NCBI RefSeq assembly: GCF_025698545.1 | Contig: NC_068569.1 | Location: 12,710,001-12,774,000, forward strand | Length of the DNA stretch: 64,000 bases | Direction of reading: 5' to 3' | Origin: Gossypium raimondii | Lineage: Eukaryota > Streptophyta > Magnoliopsida > Malvales > Malvaceae | Part shown: piece by piece, positions 22,517 through 35,649 of the stretch | How positions within the stretch are numbered: position 1 is the stretch's first letter | Layout: every line of letters begins with the position of its first letter | The notes under the pieces: generated by a model | The model's database searches: none | What the model was told of the DNA's origin: nothing | Seen by the model: only the letters and a program-made list of their open reading frames with translations | Program-made: the position numbers and the translations under genes

Positions 22517-23719
22517 TCAACAATGAACACCAACCAAGTCTAAGTAATGCTCAAACTTGGTTATAGGAAGTGACTTAGTCATCATACCTGTAGGATTTTC
22601 ATGAGTACTAATTTTGCTCACAACAATATCACTACGAGCAATAATATCACGAACAAAATGATATCGAACATCAATGTGTTTTGTTCTCTCATGAAACATT
22701 TGATCTTTTGTAAGAAATATGGCACTCTGACTGTCACAAAATACTGTATTGATTTGAAGGTCTTCATTGAGTTCACTAAAGAGTCCCTTCAACCAAATAA
22801 TTTTTTTACAAGCTTCAGTAATAGCCATGTACTCGGCTTCAGTGGTAGTCAAAGCAACTGTAGTTTGCAAAGTGGCTTTTCAACTGATTGCACAACCTCC
22901 GATTGTAAAGACATAACCTGTGAGAGATCTTCTTCTATCAAGGTCTCTAACAAAATCAGCATCAACATACCCAATGACTCCATCTTTAATTCTTCCAAAC
23001 TGTAAGCAAACATCAGTATTACCTCGTAAGTATATTAAAATCCACTGAAATGTTTTCCAATGTTCTTTACAAGGATTCACCATGTATCTGCTAACTGTAC
23101 TGACTGCATATGATAAATCTGGACGTGAACAAACCATAGCATACATGAGAGATCCCACTGTACTAGAGTATGGAACATGTGACATGTACTCAATCTCATC
23201 ATCTAATTGTGGAGACAAAGCCGATGAAAGTCTGAAATGGGCTGCTAAAGGAGTACTAACAGGCTTAGCATTCTGCATATTGAATCTGCAAAGAACTTTC
23301 TTAATGTATACCTTCTGACTTAGGTACAATTTACTTGCTTTTTTATCTCTGAGAATCTCCATACCAAGTATCTTCTTTGTTGGTCCCAAATATTTCATCT
23401 CAAATTCTTCACTTAGTTGAGCTTTGACCTTTCTTATCTCTCTTTTATCTTTCGCTGCTATCAACATGTCATCAACATAAAGGAGTAGATACACAAAAGA
23501 ACCATCACTATTTTTATTAAAGTAAACACAACTGTCAAAGCTACTTCTTTTAAAATCATGAGAAGTCATAAAGGAATCAAACCTCTTGTACCACTGTCTT
23601 GGTGACTGTTTCAAACTGTAAAGAGACTTTTTCAGCAAGCAAACATAGTCCTCTTTTTCTGAGACTATAAAACCCTCTGGTTGTTGCATGTAAATATCAT
23701 TCTCAAGTTTTCCATGCAA
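22517..23719 (-). pseudogene. Copia reverse transcriptase and RNase H, broken
   Basis: Minus strand. 23719-22880 encodes the Copia reverse transcriptase from the HGKLENDIYMQQPEGF block through YVDDM (catalytic Asp pair) and the LGMEI and YSSTVGSLMYAM blocks to LTGYVF. An in-frame TGA at 22882-22880 replaces what is normally Trp. The frame resumes as [20 protein letters not shown]…DSQSAI…[12 protein letters not shown], the Copia RNase H, ending at 22517. The domain order and catalytic motifs are intact, but the enzyme cannot be made in one piece. Confidence 0.9.
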
Positions 23720-24007
23720 AAATGCAGTTTTTACATCTAACTACTAAAGCTCCAAATCATGCATGGCCACAATACCTAGCAAAGTTCAAATCGAACTATG
23801 CTTCACAACTTGGGAGAACATATCTGTGAAGCCCACTCTTGTAATTTGACTGTAACCCTTTACAACAGGCCTTGCTTTATATCTGAGTTCTTCAACTCCT
23901 AGAGTCTCCTCTTTCTTTTTAAACACTCATTTACAACGAACAACCTTTTTACCTTTAGGAAGTTTCACAAGATCCTATGTTTTGTTTTTGTGGAGTGATT
24001 TCATCTC

Positions 24008-25407
24008 CTATTGCATAGCAAACATCCATTTTTTTGAGTTTTCACAGCTAATCGCATCAGAATAATTAGATGGCTCTTGGTTTGCATTTATATCTTTAGC
24101 CACATTTAAAGCATAAGCAACTAGATCAGCTTCGGCATACTTCTTTAGAGGTTTAATTTCTCTTCTAGTTCTATTTTTGGCGATAGAGTATTGTGGTGAA
24201 GAAGTAACTTTATTTTGAATTTTTGTACTGGCTTGAGGAGTTGACTCTGTTATAGATTCTGGATTAATCTGATGTTCCACCTGCTTTTGATTTTTTTATT
24301 AGAAGAGTCTTTAAAAGATAAGTTAGGTAGCATAGTAGTTTCATAAAAAAACAACATATCTGCTAATCACAATTTTTCTATTTTCAGGACACCATAACTT
24401 ATACCCTTTTACACCAGCTTTATAACCAAGAAAAACACATTTAATGGATCTCGGTTCTAATTTTCCATTATCAACATAAGCATACCCAAGACACCCAAAA
24501 ATCTTTAAAATAGAATAGTCAGCAGGATTACCAGACCATACCTATTGTGGAGTTTTTTTCTCAATGGCAACGGATGGAGATCGGTTGATCAAAAAATATG
24601 CAGTAGAGGCTGCTTCGGCCTAAAATAACTTTGGTAAGTTGGTATTTGACAACATACATCGAACCTTCTCCATGATCGTTCTGTTCATTCGTTCTGCAAC
24701 GCCGTTTTGTTGAAGAGTAAGACGAACTATCAAGTGTCTCACGATCCCTTCTGACTTGCACAGTTTATGCGGAGGTATTTTATTTGTTTTCCCTTCTGTT
24801 TTTCAATCATAGTTTTCCAAGACTTAAATGTGGAAAACACATCGCTTTTCTGCTTCAGGAAGAACACCTACACTTTTCTGGAAAAATCATCAATAAAAGT
24901 TAGCATATAATTAGCTCCACCTCTCGAAGATACTCTGGATGGCCCCCACAGGTCAAAATGAATATACTCTAATGTTCCCTTCGTGTTATGGATTTCTCTG
25001 TGAATCGAACTCTATTTTGCTTGCCAAAAACATAGTGCTCACAGAACATCAGTTTGCAAATTTCTTGCCCATCAAGAAGTCATCTTTTGCTCAATTTTTT
25101 CATGTCATTCTCACTCATATGCCCTAGGCGCATATGCTAAAGTTTAATAATATCATCATATGACAAGGAAGAGGATGAGACAGCTGCATCACTAGTAACA
25201 GTAGAACCCTGCAAAATATATAACTTGGCAGTCTTTCTCTGTCCTTTCATCAAAACGAGGGAACCTTTAGAAATCTTTAAAACCCCACTTTCAACTGTGT
25301 ATTTATACCCTTTTGAATCAAGAGTACTCAATGAAATTAAATTTCTCTTCAATTCTGGAACATGTCGTACGTCACTAAGTGTTTTGACAACTCCATCAAA
25401 CATCTTA
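24008..25407 (-). pseudogene. Copia pre-integrase, integrase and linker remnants
   Basis: Minus strand. The segment next to the Gypsy insertion (below 25407) reads MFDGVVKTLSDVRHVPELKRNLIS, the Copia gag-pre-integrase domain, continuing to about 25137. Between 25130 and 24290 short integrase-like pieces occur in several frames. 24280-24008 encodes the integrase-RT linker ending KKWMFAMQ. Many stops and shifts make it non-functional. Confidence 0.75.
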
Positions 25408-27692
25408 TGTAATGGCCTAAATTCAAGGTTATCGGAACAGTGGTTTCGGGACCACAAATCCGATGAGGAAAAATTTATTTTTCTTATATTTTTATGTCTA
25501 TGATTTCACGGAATGATTTTGTCAAAACCTCGTTCGAAAATTTCGACGTTTGGGCACTCAATTTAGTCAAAAGGACTAAATTGTAAAAAGTGCAAAAGTT
25601 GAGTTCTACATGTTAGAGGTGTCCAATTGTTATGAAACTTTAAATTGGAGGTCCTTATATGGTAATTATACCATTGGTAACTTGGTAGACAAAAATGGAC
25701 ATGAGATAAGTGAAATAGAAAATTTTTAAGTTAGGGGCAATTTGGTAATCTAGTAATTAAAATGAATTAAAAGGGAAAAAGATGGCAAAAATCATCATCT
25801 TCTTCATTAGGGCGAAATCAGCAAGGGGGGAAGCCATAGTTAGGGTTTTCAAGCTTCCAAGCTCCATAATCAAGAAGAACGAAACTCGAGGTTAGACAAA
25901 GGGAAGAATAAAGTTGAAGACTAAGTTGTTGAATTGGACTATATTTGATACCGAGGTAAGTTTACGGTAAATAAATGCAATATTTCAATATTTATTATTA
26001 ATTCTGTTAATTTCCAGCATTTATGAATTTATTTTATGAATTTATTTGATGATGATCCAAGCATGAAATGATAGAGAATTAAAATTTAAAAGTCTCGTTG
26101 ATACATAAGGATGGTACTGGATACGAATGTCATGACATTTGGGTAAAGAGATCCCATGTAAGACCATGTCTGGGACATGGCATTGGCATCCTTAAGATCA
26201 TGAGAGGTCCCCTGTAAGACCATGTCTGGGACATGGCATGGGCACCGAGACGAGAGGTCCCATGTAAGACCATGTCGGGACATGGCGTTATAATCGAGAT
26301 GAGATGTCCCTATAAGACCATGTCCAGGACATGGCATGGGCACCAACATGAGAACATCCCATGTAAGACCATGTCTGGACATGGCTTTGGCATGTTATTA
26401 TCAAGAGACCCGAGTATCCTTATTATTCCAATGTAGCTCAACGGGCTTGTAAACGAATTATGTTCATGAAAGTTCAGTTTAAAGCATAAATGGCAAGCTC
26501 GTAAGTTATAAGAGTTAAGAACTTATTATACTATCAATTGATGTTCAACGATGCAGCAAGAGTTGAGTAAGTTATGTATACAAGTATTCTAAGTAAACAA
26601 GCAAGAGAACTAGTATGAGATTAACTAAAGAGTAAACTAGAGATATAGACATTTAAGTTTAATTATTTAAGTTAAATATTGTTATTTATTTGCTAGTAAA
26701 CTTACTAAGCTTTATGCTTACTTCTTTTATTTCTCTTTCTCTTATAGTATTGCAAAGCTACTTCAAGGATCCTAAAGAAGTCGGAGATCGTCCACACTAT
26801 CAACCACAACTGCTCGGTATTTTATATCGAAACACGTTTGAGTTATGGCATGTATAGGGATTTAGTTATTTTGAATGTTTGTGATTATGATTTTGCTAAA
26901 GAATGGTGTGTAAGTATTTGATAATGTATGGTTATTAAAATGGTTAAGTATGAAGGTATTTGTTGTTATAAGAGTCTAGGTGATAAATTATGTATGGAAA
27001 TCATGAAAGGATGAAATTTTGCAAAGAAACAGAATTCAGGCAGCAACAGTGACGTGACTTTGAAAAATCACCCAAGATAGTATAAAATGAATTAGAGGGT
27101 GAATAATATATGGAATTAAAGCTTGTTGAGATATTTTCATGGAAAAATAACGGTGTAGCTAAAGGAATTTTATATTTTAAGATATGTGAATTTTCGTGAG
27201 ACAGGGTCAGAACAGTTTTTGGTGTCCCCTGTTTTGAGTTTAGAAAATCATTAAAATTGTAAAAAATGGTTATGAGTTATAGTTTATATGTATAGATTTC
27301 TCATTGAGTCTATTTTCTGTAGAAACAAGTAAGAACTTCATATGAAAATCCTACAGTGAGAAAACTTATTTTTAGTGACTAGAGGTCAGGGCAGTCAGGT
27401 GGTGAAATAGGGGAGACTTTAACTAATAAACTGTACTAATTGGCTGAACCAAAAATTCTAAAAATTTTATGGTGAGTAGATATATGAGTCTAGTTTCAGA
27501 GAAAATTTACGGAATTAAATTTCGAGTTCTGTAGCTCAAGTTATAATTAATTTAGTAACTGCTGCGCGATTGGACAGATTTGCTGTAAATAGTGAAATAA
27601 ATTTTCAAACCTAGTTTTTATGTCTCAATTGGTAAGATAAGCTAAGTAATGCCTCGTGCTCGACTCGAAACGGTCTCGGTAAGGGTGTTACA
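25408..27692 (+). repeat. Gypsy 5' LTR
   Basis: 2,285 bp, TGTAATGGCC…GTTACA. Nearly identical to 35650-37944, but about ten bases shorter because of several single-base gaps, clustered at its 3' end. Contains a palindromic tandem array at about 26150-26390. Confidence 0.95.
26150..26390 (+). repeat. Tandem array of palindromic GACCATGTC..GGACATGGC units (5' LTR)
   Basis: Five copies of a unit about 50-56 bp long, each centred on the near-palindrome CCATGTCC/GGACATGG. The same array occurs at 36400-36630 in the other LTR. Confidence 0.85.
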
Positions 27693-27698
27693 TTTTGT

Positions 27699-27710
27699 TG
27701 GTATCAGAGC
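27699..27710 (+). other. Primer-binding site (tRNA-iMet)
   Basis: TGGTATCAGAGC, complementary to the 3' end of plant initiator tRNA-Met, six bases inside the 5' LTR end. Standard priming site for Gypsy reverse transcription. Confidence 0.95.
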
Positions 27711-27830
27711 AGGTTTAGTCGATTCTCGGAAATATGCAGTATGAATAAGAGTCTACCTATACATGCCATACTTATATATTTTGATAGTGTGACGACTCCT
27801 GACGATTTTAAAATGTTTTCTTTTATAGTT

Positions 27831-28910
27831 ATGGATCCTGAACGAGCTAGTACAGATGAAGTAGAGAGTAATGCGCCTATTCCCGCAGAAGGGACGGTGC
27901 CATCAGATGTTAATGTTAGTGAAAGACCTGCATCAGATAGACAGGGAGGAGGAGCTAGAGAAGCCTTCTTCCAAGCCATGACTGATTGGTTTGCCGAGTT
28001 CGTTCGTACGAATCCAGCTATAAGACCTCCACCCCCTCAAGATTCACAGGTTCCCCATATAGCTTCCCCAGCTGCAGGTATAATTATCAGGGAGAGACCA
28101 CCTGTTGATAAGATTAGGAAGCAAGGGGCTGAAGAATTTCGGGCTACCAAAGATGATGATGCGTAAAAGCGACTCGCTTGAGAATACCATCGTGGTTTTG
28201 AAGAATTATCTTGTACACCGGAAGAATGTATGAAGTGTGTGGTCTCACTTCTCGAGATTCCGCTTATCATTGGTGGAAGACTCGTGTCTATAGTACCGAG
28301 TGAGAGGGTTACTTGGGATTTCTTTCAGAGGAGTTTCAAAGAAGTACATCACCAGATTTATAGATCGAAAAGGAAGGAGTTTCTTGAGCTAAAACAAGGT
28401 AAGATGTCCGTGATGAATATGAACGCGAATTTGTCGACTTAGTAAGTATGCTCGAATTTGTATCCACCAAGCCAACATGTGCAAGAGATTTGAAGATGGG
28501 CTTAATGATGACATCCGACTATCAAGGGTGTATTGGAAATCGAGAGTTTGTTGTTCGTAGAAAGAGCTTGTAAAGTAGAAGACTTGTTAAAAGAAAAGAG
28601 AAGAGCAAAGTCAAGTCGGAGCGCAGGATACAAAGAAGAGGCAAATAAGTAAATCATTTCACTCTACATCTAAGAGGCCTAGGGAGCTCTCTAGCGGATC
28701 ACATTTTCCACATATATATTCTGGCCGAAGCAGAAGTAGGAGATTCGAGGGTTTTAGAGCTCAAACCACTACAGTTGCAAGTACAGGCAGTACTCGACCT
28801 CCTAGGCTTGAATGTTCTCAATGTGGGAGACGCCACCCCGGAGAGTGTAGAGCAGGTGAAAATGTTTGTTTTAGATGTGGAGCATCCGATCACTTTATTC
28901 GAGATTATCC
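27831..28910 (+). pseudogene. Gypsy gag with zinc knuckles, frameshifted
   Basis: Starts MDPERASTDEVESNA. The first frame runs to a stop near 28166 (…FRATKDDDA). Capsid-like blocks continue in other frames (ELSCTPEECMKC, VPSERVTWDFF, KRKEFLELKQGKMSV), so several single-base shifts have broken it. Near 28810-28910 two zinc motifs are visible: CSQCGRRHPGEC and CFRCGASDHFIRDY. The last ligand of the second motif, normally Cys, is Tyr. Confidence 0.85.
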
Positions 28911-29958
28911 TGAAACAACTAAAAGAGAAGAAATAACGAGTGCGAGATCAGGTAATGCTCCTACCAGAGGTAGACCGCAGAGAAACCCAGGAGTGGGGGC
29001 GAGTAATAGGGGTGCATCCAGAGATTCAGCGGTTAGATCAGATGTTAGAGCACCTGCAAGATCATATGCTATTCGAGCTCGTGAAGAGGCATCCTCTCCT
29101 GATGTAATTGCGGGTACATTTTCTCTCTATGATACTACTGTTATTGCATTAATTGATCCTGGCTCTACACATTCATATATATGCACAAAATTAGCATTTG
29201 TTAAAAATTTGTCTGTTGAACCTACTGAATTTATGGTTAAAGTCTCGAACCCCCTGGGCCAGTTTGTGATAGTGGATAAAGTTTGTAAAAATTGTCCACT
29301 GATGGTAAAAGGTATTTGTTTCCCGGTTGACTTGATGTTATTGCCTTTTGATGAGTTTGATGTGATATTGGGCATGGATTGGTTAACTCAGCATGATGCA
29401 GTAGTAAACTGTAGACAAAAATATGTTGTGTTGAAATGCCAGAATGGAGAATTACTTTGGGCTAAATCTAATCGATGGAGGATTATCCGATATAATTTCA
29501 GTTATGACAGCTCAGAGGTGTGTTAGAAAAGGGTATGATGTTTATTTGGCGTATGTGTTGGATACTAAAGTATCTGAGTCAAAGATACAGGCAGTGCCAG
29601 TTGTATGTGAATTTTCTGATGTGTTTTCAGAGGAATTACCAGGGTTGCCACCAGAAAGAGAAGTGGAATTTTCTATAGATTTGATTCCGGGAACTGCCCC
29701 AATTTCCATAGCTCCATATCGTATGGCTCCGATAGAGTTAAAAGAGTTAAAGGTACAGTTACAGGAACTTGTTGACAGAGGTTTTGTTCATCCGAGTCAT
29801 TCACCTTGGGGTACTCCAGTTCTGTTTGTGAAAAAGAAAGACGGGTCTTTGAGATTGTGTATCGACTATCGGCAGCTCAATAAGGTAACTATAAAGAATA
29901 AGTACCCGTTGCCTCGAATTGATGACTTGTTTGATCAACTGAAAGGTGCCACAGTATT
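28911..29958 (+). pseudogene. Gypsy protease and 5' part of reverse transcriptase
   Basis: The protease active-site block IALIDPGSTHSYI is followed by the VILGMDWL block. A frame change near 29475 leads into the [55 protein letters not shown]. The RT is cut at 29958 by a solo LTR and resumes at 33117. Confidence 0.9.
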
Positions 29959-32900
29959 TGTAACACCCCTTACCCGTATCCAACACCGGAATAGGGTACG
30001 AGGTATCACCAAAACACATACACTTGTAAGCGTATTTAACCGAGTTATAAAATTTCATCTAAATTAAAACTTTCAAAATAATTAACATGCTTCTATAACT
30101 TTTCACAATATATCCTCGAAATTTTATAATCATAATAATTAGGGCCTATGAGACCCGATACATACTCATGCAATTCAATGCTTCATTTCCATTTCATTCA
30201 ATTTGCAATTTCTCATGCTCACAATTTAAATCATATCACTAGCAATTTCCATTTAATTCACGTACAATTCAATGACATCAAGTTCAACACTAATACGTAT
30301 TTACCATTTAACTCAATGTTTATTGATTATATCATTCAATAACACATTTATGAAATTCTCAATTTTGCAATGAAAATATCACTTTAGCTTGAATAACAAC
30401 ATCGTCCTGATATAAATACACTACCACTTATCCATTTACTTTAATTCTTTTGGGCCCATTTGTCACTTACCATCCTTAATCAAATTAGGGAACGGTTACG
30501 GAAAATTGAGTACTTCACTTTCACTTTGCCATAGTATAACTATGGTCTTACGTATGATCACTTATCACTTGTCCCTGATTAGATAAGTGTAGCCACTTAT
30601 CACTTTGTCTCTTGATCAGATAAGTGTAGCCACTTATCACTTTGTCTCTTGATCAGATAAGTGTAGCTAAAGCTATCACTTATCACTTTTCACTTGTCAC
30701 TTGATTAGATAAGTGTAGCCGAAACTATCACTTATCACTTTGTCTCTTGATCAGATAAGTATAGCCGAAGCTATCACTTATCACTTTCCACTTGTCACTT
30801 GATCAGATAAGTGTAGCTAGGCTACCACTTATCACTTTGCCACTTGATCAGATAAGTGTAGCTGAAGCTACCACTTATCACTTTATCACTTGATCAGAAG
30901 TACTCAAATCCGGTGTTCCACTTAATTTGATCATTTATTCGATTTTCACATTTTTATTTTATTCTCATTTCAACAATAAATACATTTCATCATACATTGT
31001 ATAATTCATGAAATTAACATTTAATCATTAAATTTCAGCCATATGAACTTACTATTTCATTATCTTACCACCCTTGTTTCCTATGCACATCACACAAGAT
31101 ATAAACATATCATTCAACCATAGTCACAAGCTAGTATATTTAAACATAACTCTTTTTGGAACTAACCACATGATAAACCATTCATGAAATTATTTCATGC
31201 CAAATCATATACCGAATATACGATACACACATACTATGAAACTTTATTTTCACACATGAGCTTAAACCATAATCAATAATGCACAAATATAAGCATTATT
31301 TCTATTTCATCGTTTATCAATTATAATCAAGCATATGACCAATTGTACACAAATCATTCATATACTTCCCAAATTTCCTCCTCCTCCTCTCCATTCCACA
31401 TCCTTAATGTGTATAACACACTTAAACAACATTAGCTATAATTTCACTATTCACTCACATGTATATTCAAAACTGTTTATCCGAGTCAGAGTCACTAAAT
31501 TATTTTTATCCAGAGCTACAGAGCTCCAAATTAAGATTTGTTAATTTTCCCTGAAACTAGACTCACATACCTTCTTACCATAAAATTTTAAGAATTTTTG
31601 ATTCAGCCAAATAGTACAGTTTATTCTTTAAAGTTTCCCCTGTTTTGCTGTCTGACAGTTCCGACCACTCTTCACTAAAAATTAATTATCTCATCGTAAA
31701 GAATTTGGATGATATTTATATTTGTTTCTTCTAAAAATAGACTCATTAAGGATTCTAACCATATAAATTATAACTCATAATCATTTTTCTACAATTTTTA
31801 ATGATTTTCCAAAGTCAGAACAGGGGAACCCGAATTCATTCTGACCTTGTCTCACAAAATCTATTATATCTTATGATTTACAATTCCATTGCTCACACCA
31901 TTTCTTTTATAAGAAACTAGACTCAATAAGCTTTAATTTCATATTTTATTCATCCTCTAATTAAATCTATACAATTTTTGTGATTTTTCAAAGTTATACT
32001 ACTGCTACTGTCCAAAACTGCTTTAATGCAAAATGTTGATTTCCATTTTGCCCCAAATTTCACAGTTTATACAATTCGGTCATTTCTCAATTAACCCTCA
32101 ATTAATCTAATTTTCTCAATTAATACTTTACTAGACATTATAAGTTGTTACACAACTATTGAAATTCAGAATTTCCACATATAACTCTATCTTCAAACTC
32201 TTTTACTATTAGGTCCCAAACATTCACTTTCTATTCAATTCTTTCAATAAAATTAGCATATGAACAATTTAAAACTCTAATTTCATGCTAAATCATCATA
32301 TAATTCCAGCACATATTCATATAAACTTTCAAATTCTTTCATAAAATCAAAAACTAATGAATTTAACAAGTGGGCCTAGTTGTAAAAGTCATAAAAGTAC
32401 AAAATTTCAAGAAATAGTCAAGAATTGAACTTACTTGTAATAAAAATATGAAGAACCAGCTTGAAGAAGCCCTTCCATGGTGTTTTTAGCTGATGAGAAT
32501 TCAGAAAATGAAGAGAAATCTAGATAATTCCACTTGGGTCCTAACTTTATTAAGCAAATTTTGCAATATTCCAATTTTGCCCTTAATTCTCCTTACTTTC
32601 TTGCTGATTTCATGCCTTTGCCGTCCAGCCCAAATAGACCTTGGGCCTATTTTCCTTTTAAGCCCTCTTCCTTTTATCATTTAAGCTATTTAATCATTTC
32701 CCAGAATTTTGCATTTGTTACAATTTAGTCATTTTTGTTCAATTAATTATCGGAACTTTAAAATTTCTTAACGAAACTTTAATACTAACTTTTTAACACT
32801 CCATAAATATTTATAAAAATGTTTATGGCTCGGTTTAAAATCCCCAAGGTATTGATACCTCATTTCGATTCTAATTATTTTAATATTTATTTCTAGTGCA

Positions 32901-33111
32901 CTATTCACTATTTCAAAAATTTTCCTAACTTCACATTTAACTTATACTTACTAAATTAATAATATTTTCTACCCATTTTTTTTGAATTTAGTGATCTCGA
33001 ATCACCGTTCCGACACCTCTGAAAATTCAGGCCATTATATATTTTTTTTTCTCGTCGGATTTGTGGTCCCGAAACCACTGTTCCGACTAGGCCTAAAATC
33101 GGGCTATTACA
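29959..33111 (-). mobile_element. Solo LTR of a related Gypsy element, nested in the RT gene
   Basis: 3,153 bp, reading TGTAATAGCC…GGTGTTACA on the minus strand. It is flanked by the exact 5-bp target duplication GTATT (29954-29958 and 33112-33116). Removing it and one copy of the duplication puts the two RT halves back in frame. Its ends resemble the LTRs of the host Gypsy, and its body resembles the solo LTR at 60190-63104 (both contain 'aatgaggtat' and 'tttttataaatatttatggagtgt' in order). No internal coding region is present, so this is what unequal LTR recombination leaves behind. Confidence 0.93.
30556..30898 (-). repeat. Tandem array of GATAAGTG..CACTTATC units
   Basis: Seven copies of AGATAAGT, each paired with CACTTATC to form short inverted repeats (GATAAGTGTAGCCACTTATC), spaced about 40-65 bp apart. 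Located inside the nested solo LTR. Confidence 0.88.
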
Positions 33112-33116
33112 GTATT

Positions 33117-35634
33117 TTCAAAGATTGATCTCCGATCAGGTTATTATCAGTTACGGGTAAAAGAGCCAGATGTGCCAAAGACAGCTTTCAGAACCAGGTA
33201 TGGGCATTATGAGTTTTTGGTTATGCCGTTTGGGTTGACTAATGCACCTGCAGTATTCATGGATTTGATGAACCGGATATTCAGACCGTATCTAGATAGG
33301 TTTGTAGTAGTTTTTATTGATGACATTTTAGTTTATTCTCGGGATGAAATTGAGCATGCAGAACATTTGAGAATAGTGTTGCAAATTCTGCGCGAAAAGA
33401 AGCTTTATGCTAAATTCAGTAAATGTGAATTTTGGCTTCAAGAGGTGGGTTTTCTCGGACATATTGTATCTGCAGAAGGCATCAGGGTAGATCCAAGTAA
33501 AATCTCAGCTATTGTCAATTGGAGTCCACCGAAAAATGTATCTGAAGTTAGAAGTTTCTTGGGATTAGCTGGATATTATCGGAGATTTGTACAAGGGTTT
33601 TCTATGATAGCTTCTCCAATGACTCGTTTATTACAGAAAGATGTTAAATTTGAATGGACAGATAAATGCCAGCAAAGTTTCGACCGATTGAAGGAGTTGT
33701 TGACGAAAGCACCTGTGTTGGTACAGCCTGAATCGGGTAAGGAATTTATTATTTATAGTGATGCATCATTAAATGGTTTGGGTTGTGTCTTGATGCAAGA
33801 AGATAAAGTAATAGCCTATGCTTCAAGACAACTTAAGCCACATGAAAGAAACTACCCGGTACATGATCTCGAGTTAGCTGCTATTGTATTTGCATTGAAA
33901 ATATGGCGGCATTATTTGTATGGTGAAAAGTGTCATATTTATACTGATCACAAAAGCTTGAAATATTTGATGACACAGAAAGATTTGAATTTGAGACAAC
34001 GCAGGTGGCTTGAATTGATAAAGGATTATGATTTGGTTATTGATTACCATCCGGGTAAGGCTAACGTGGTAGCTGATGCTTTGAGCCGAAAATCTCTATT
34101 TGCTTTACGAGCTATGAATGCCCGGTTGTCACTGACTGATGATGGTTCAATCATAGCTGAAACGAAGGCTAAATCGATGTTTCGTCAACAAATATGTGAG
34201 GCTCAGAAAAATGATGAGAAGTTACAAGCTAAACGGGTACAATGTGAGTCAGGTAATGATTCAGAATTTCAGACTGAGACTGATGGTTGTTTATTATTCA
34301 GAGGCAGAGTATGTGTACCGAAGAATTCAGAACTTGTACAGAAGATTTTACACGAGGCCCATAGCGGTACTATGTCTGTACATCCGGGGAGTAATAAAAT
34401 GTATAATGATTTGAAAAAGATGTATTGGTGGCCGGGTATGAAACGTGATATCTCTGAGTTTGTATCAAGATGTTTGATATGTCAACAGGTTAAAGCTGAA
34501 CATCAGGTACCTTCGGGGTTGCTTCAACCAATCACTATACCGGAATGGAAATGGGAAAGAGTCACTATGGATTTTGTATCTGGGTTACCGATGTCTCCAA
34601 AGAAGAAAGATGCCATTTGGGTAATTGTCGATCGATTGACAAAGTCCGCGCACTTTATTCCGGTATGTATGGATTATTCTTTAGATAAATTGGCTGAATT
34701 GTACATATCTGAGATTGTTAGACTACATGGAGTGCCTGTCTCCATTATATCAGATAGAGACCCCGATTTACGTCTCGTTTCTGGAACAAATTACAAGAAG
34801 CTTTGGGTACTCAGTTGTATTTCAGTACTGCATTTCATCCTCGGACATGATGGCCAATCTGAGCGTGTAATTCAGGTATTGGAAGATATGCTCCGATGTT
34901 GCGTATTAGAGTTGCAAGTTAATTGGGAAAGGTATCTACCTTTGATTGAATTTGCTTACAATAACAGTTATCAGTCTAGTATTAAAATGGCTCCGTATGA
35001 AGCTTTGTATGGTAGAAAATGTAGAACACCGTTATATTGGACAGAGCTCAGTGAAAAGAAAATACACGGGGTTGATTTAATCCGAGAAACAGAAGAAAAA
35101 GTCAAGCTGATTCGAGATAGTCTAAAAGCAGCTTCCGATCGACAGAAGTCATATGCCGATCTTAAACGAAGGGAGATTGAATTTTAGGTGGGTGATAAAG
35201 TATTCTTAAAAGTGTCTCCTTGGAAGAAAGTTCTCCGGTTCGGTCGAAAGGGTAAATTGAGTCCAAGATTTATCGGACCATATGAAATTATAGAAAGAAT
35301 TGGACCAGTTGCTTACCGATTGGCTTTACCACCGGAACTCGATAGAATCCATAATGTTTTTCATGTATCTATGCTACGACGATATCGGTCAGATCCTTCA
35401 CATGTTATTACTCCGACGGAAGTGGAGATTCAACCTGATATGACTTATAGTGAAGAACCGGTCAAGATATTAGCACGAGAAACAAAGGAACTTAGAAACA
35501 AAAAGATAAATTTGGTGAAAGTGTTATGGAAAAAGCACGGGATTGAGGAAGCAACATGGGAACCGGAAGAGGCAATGAGGAAACAATACCCAAACCTCTT
35601 TACTGGTAAGATTTTCGAGGACGAAAATCCTTAA
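33117..35634 (+). pseudogene. Gypsy RT, RNase H, integrase and C-terminal domain, with lesions
   Basis: RT continues ([20 protein letters not shown], catalytic FIDDILVYS), then RNase H ([24 protein letters not shown]), then the integrase zinc-binding region ([13 protein letters not shown]…CLICQQVKA) and catalytic core (MDFVSGLP…ISDRDP…GQSERV). Between about 34761 and 34850 a single-base shift and a second compensating shift scramble some 28 residues between the second Asp and the catalytic Glu. A TAG at 35185-35187 (Gln to stop by C-to-T) separates the integrase from the final part (VGDKVFLKVSPW, HNVFHVSMLRRY, EEATWEPEEAM). Nearly complete, but not functional as written. Confidence 0.93.
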
Positions 35635-35648
35635 AAAGGGGGGGAGAG
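35633..35648 (+). other. Polypurine tract of the Gypsy element
   Basis: All-purine run of A5, G7 and AGAG immediately before the 3' LTR start (TGTAATGGCC at 35650), the plus-strand priming site. Confidence 0.9.
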
Positions 35649-35649
35649 T

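Noticed and set aside
26086..26436. ORFs on both strands with repeated GHG/CPGHGL blocks
   Set aside because: Translations of the palindromic LTR array; the repeats are DNA structure, not protein.
30556..30898. CRISPR-like array
   Set aside because: Unit lengths vary, the spacers are themselves repeats, and it lies inside a plant LTR; no cas genes.
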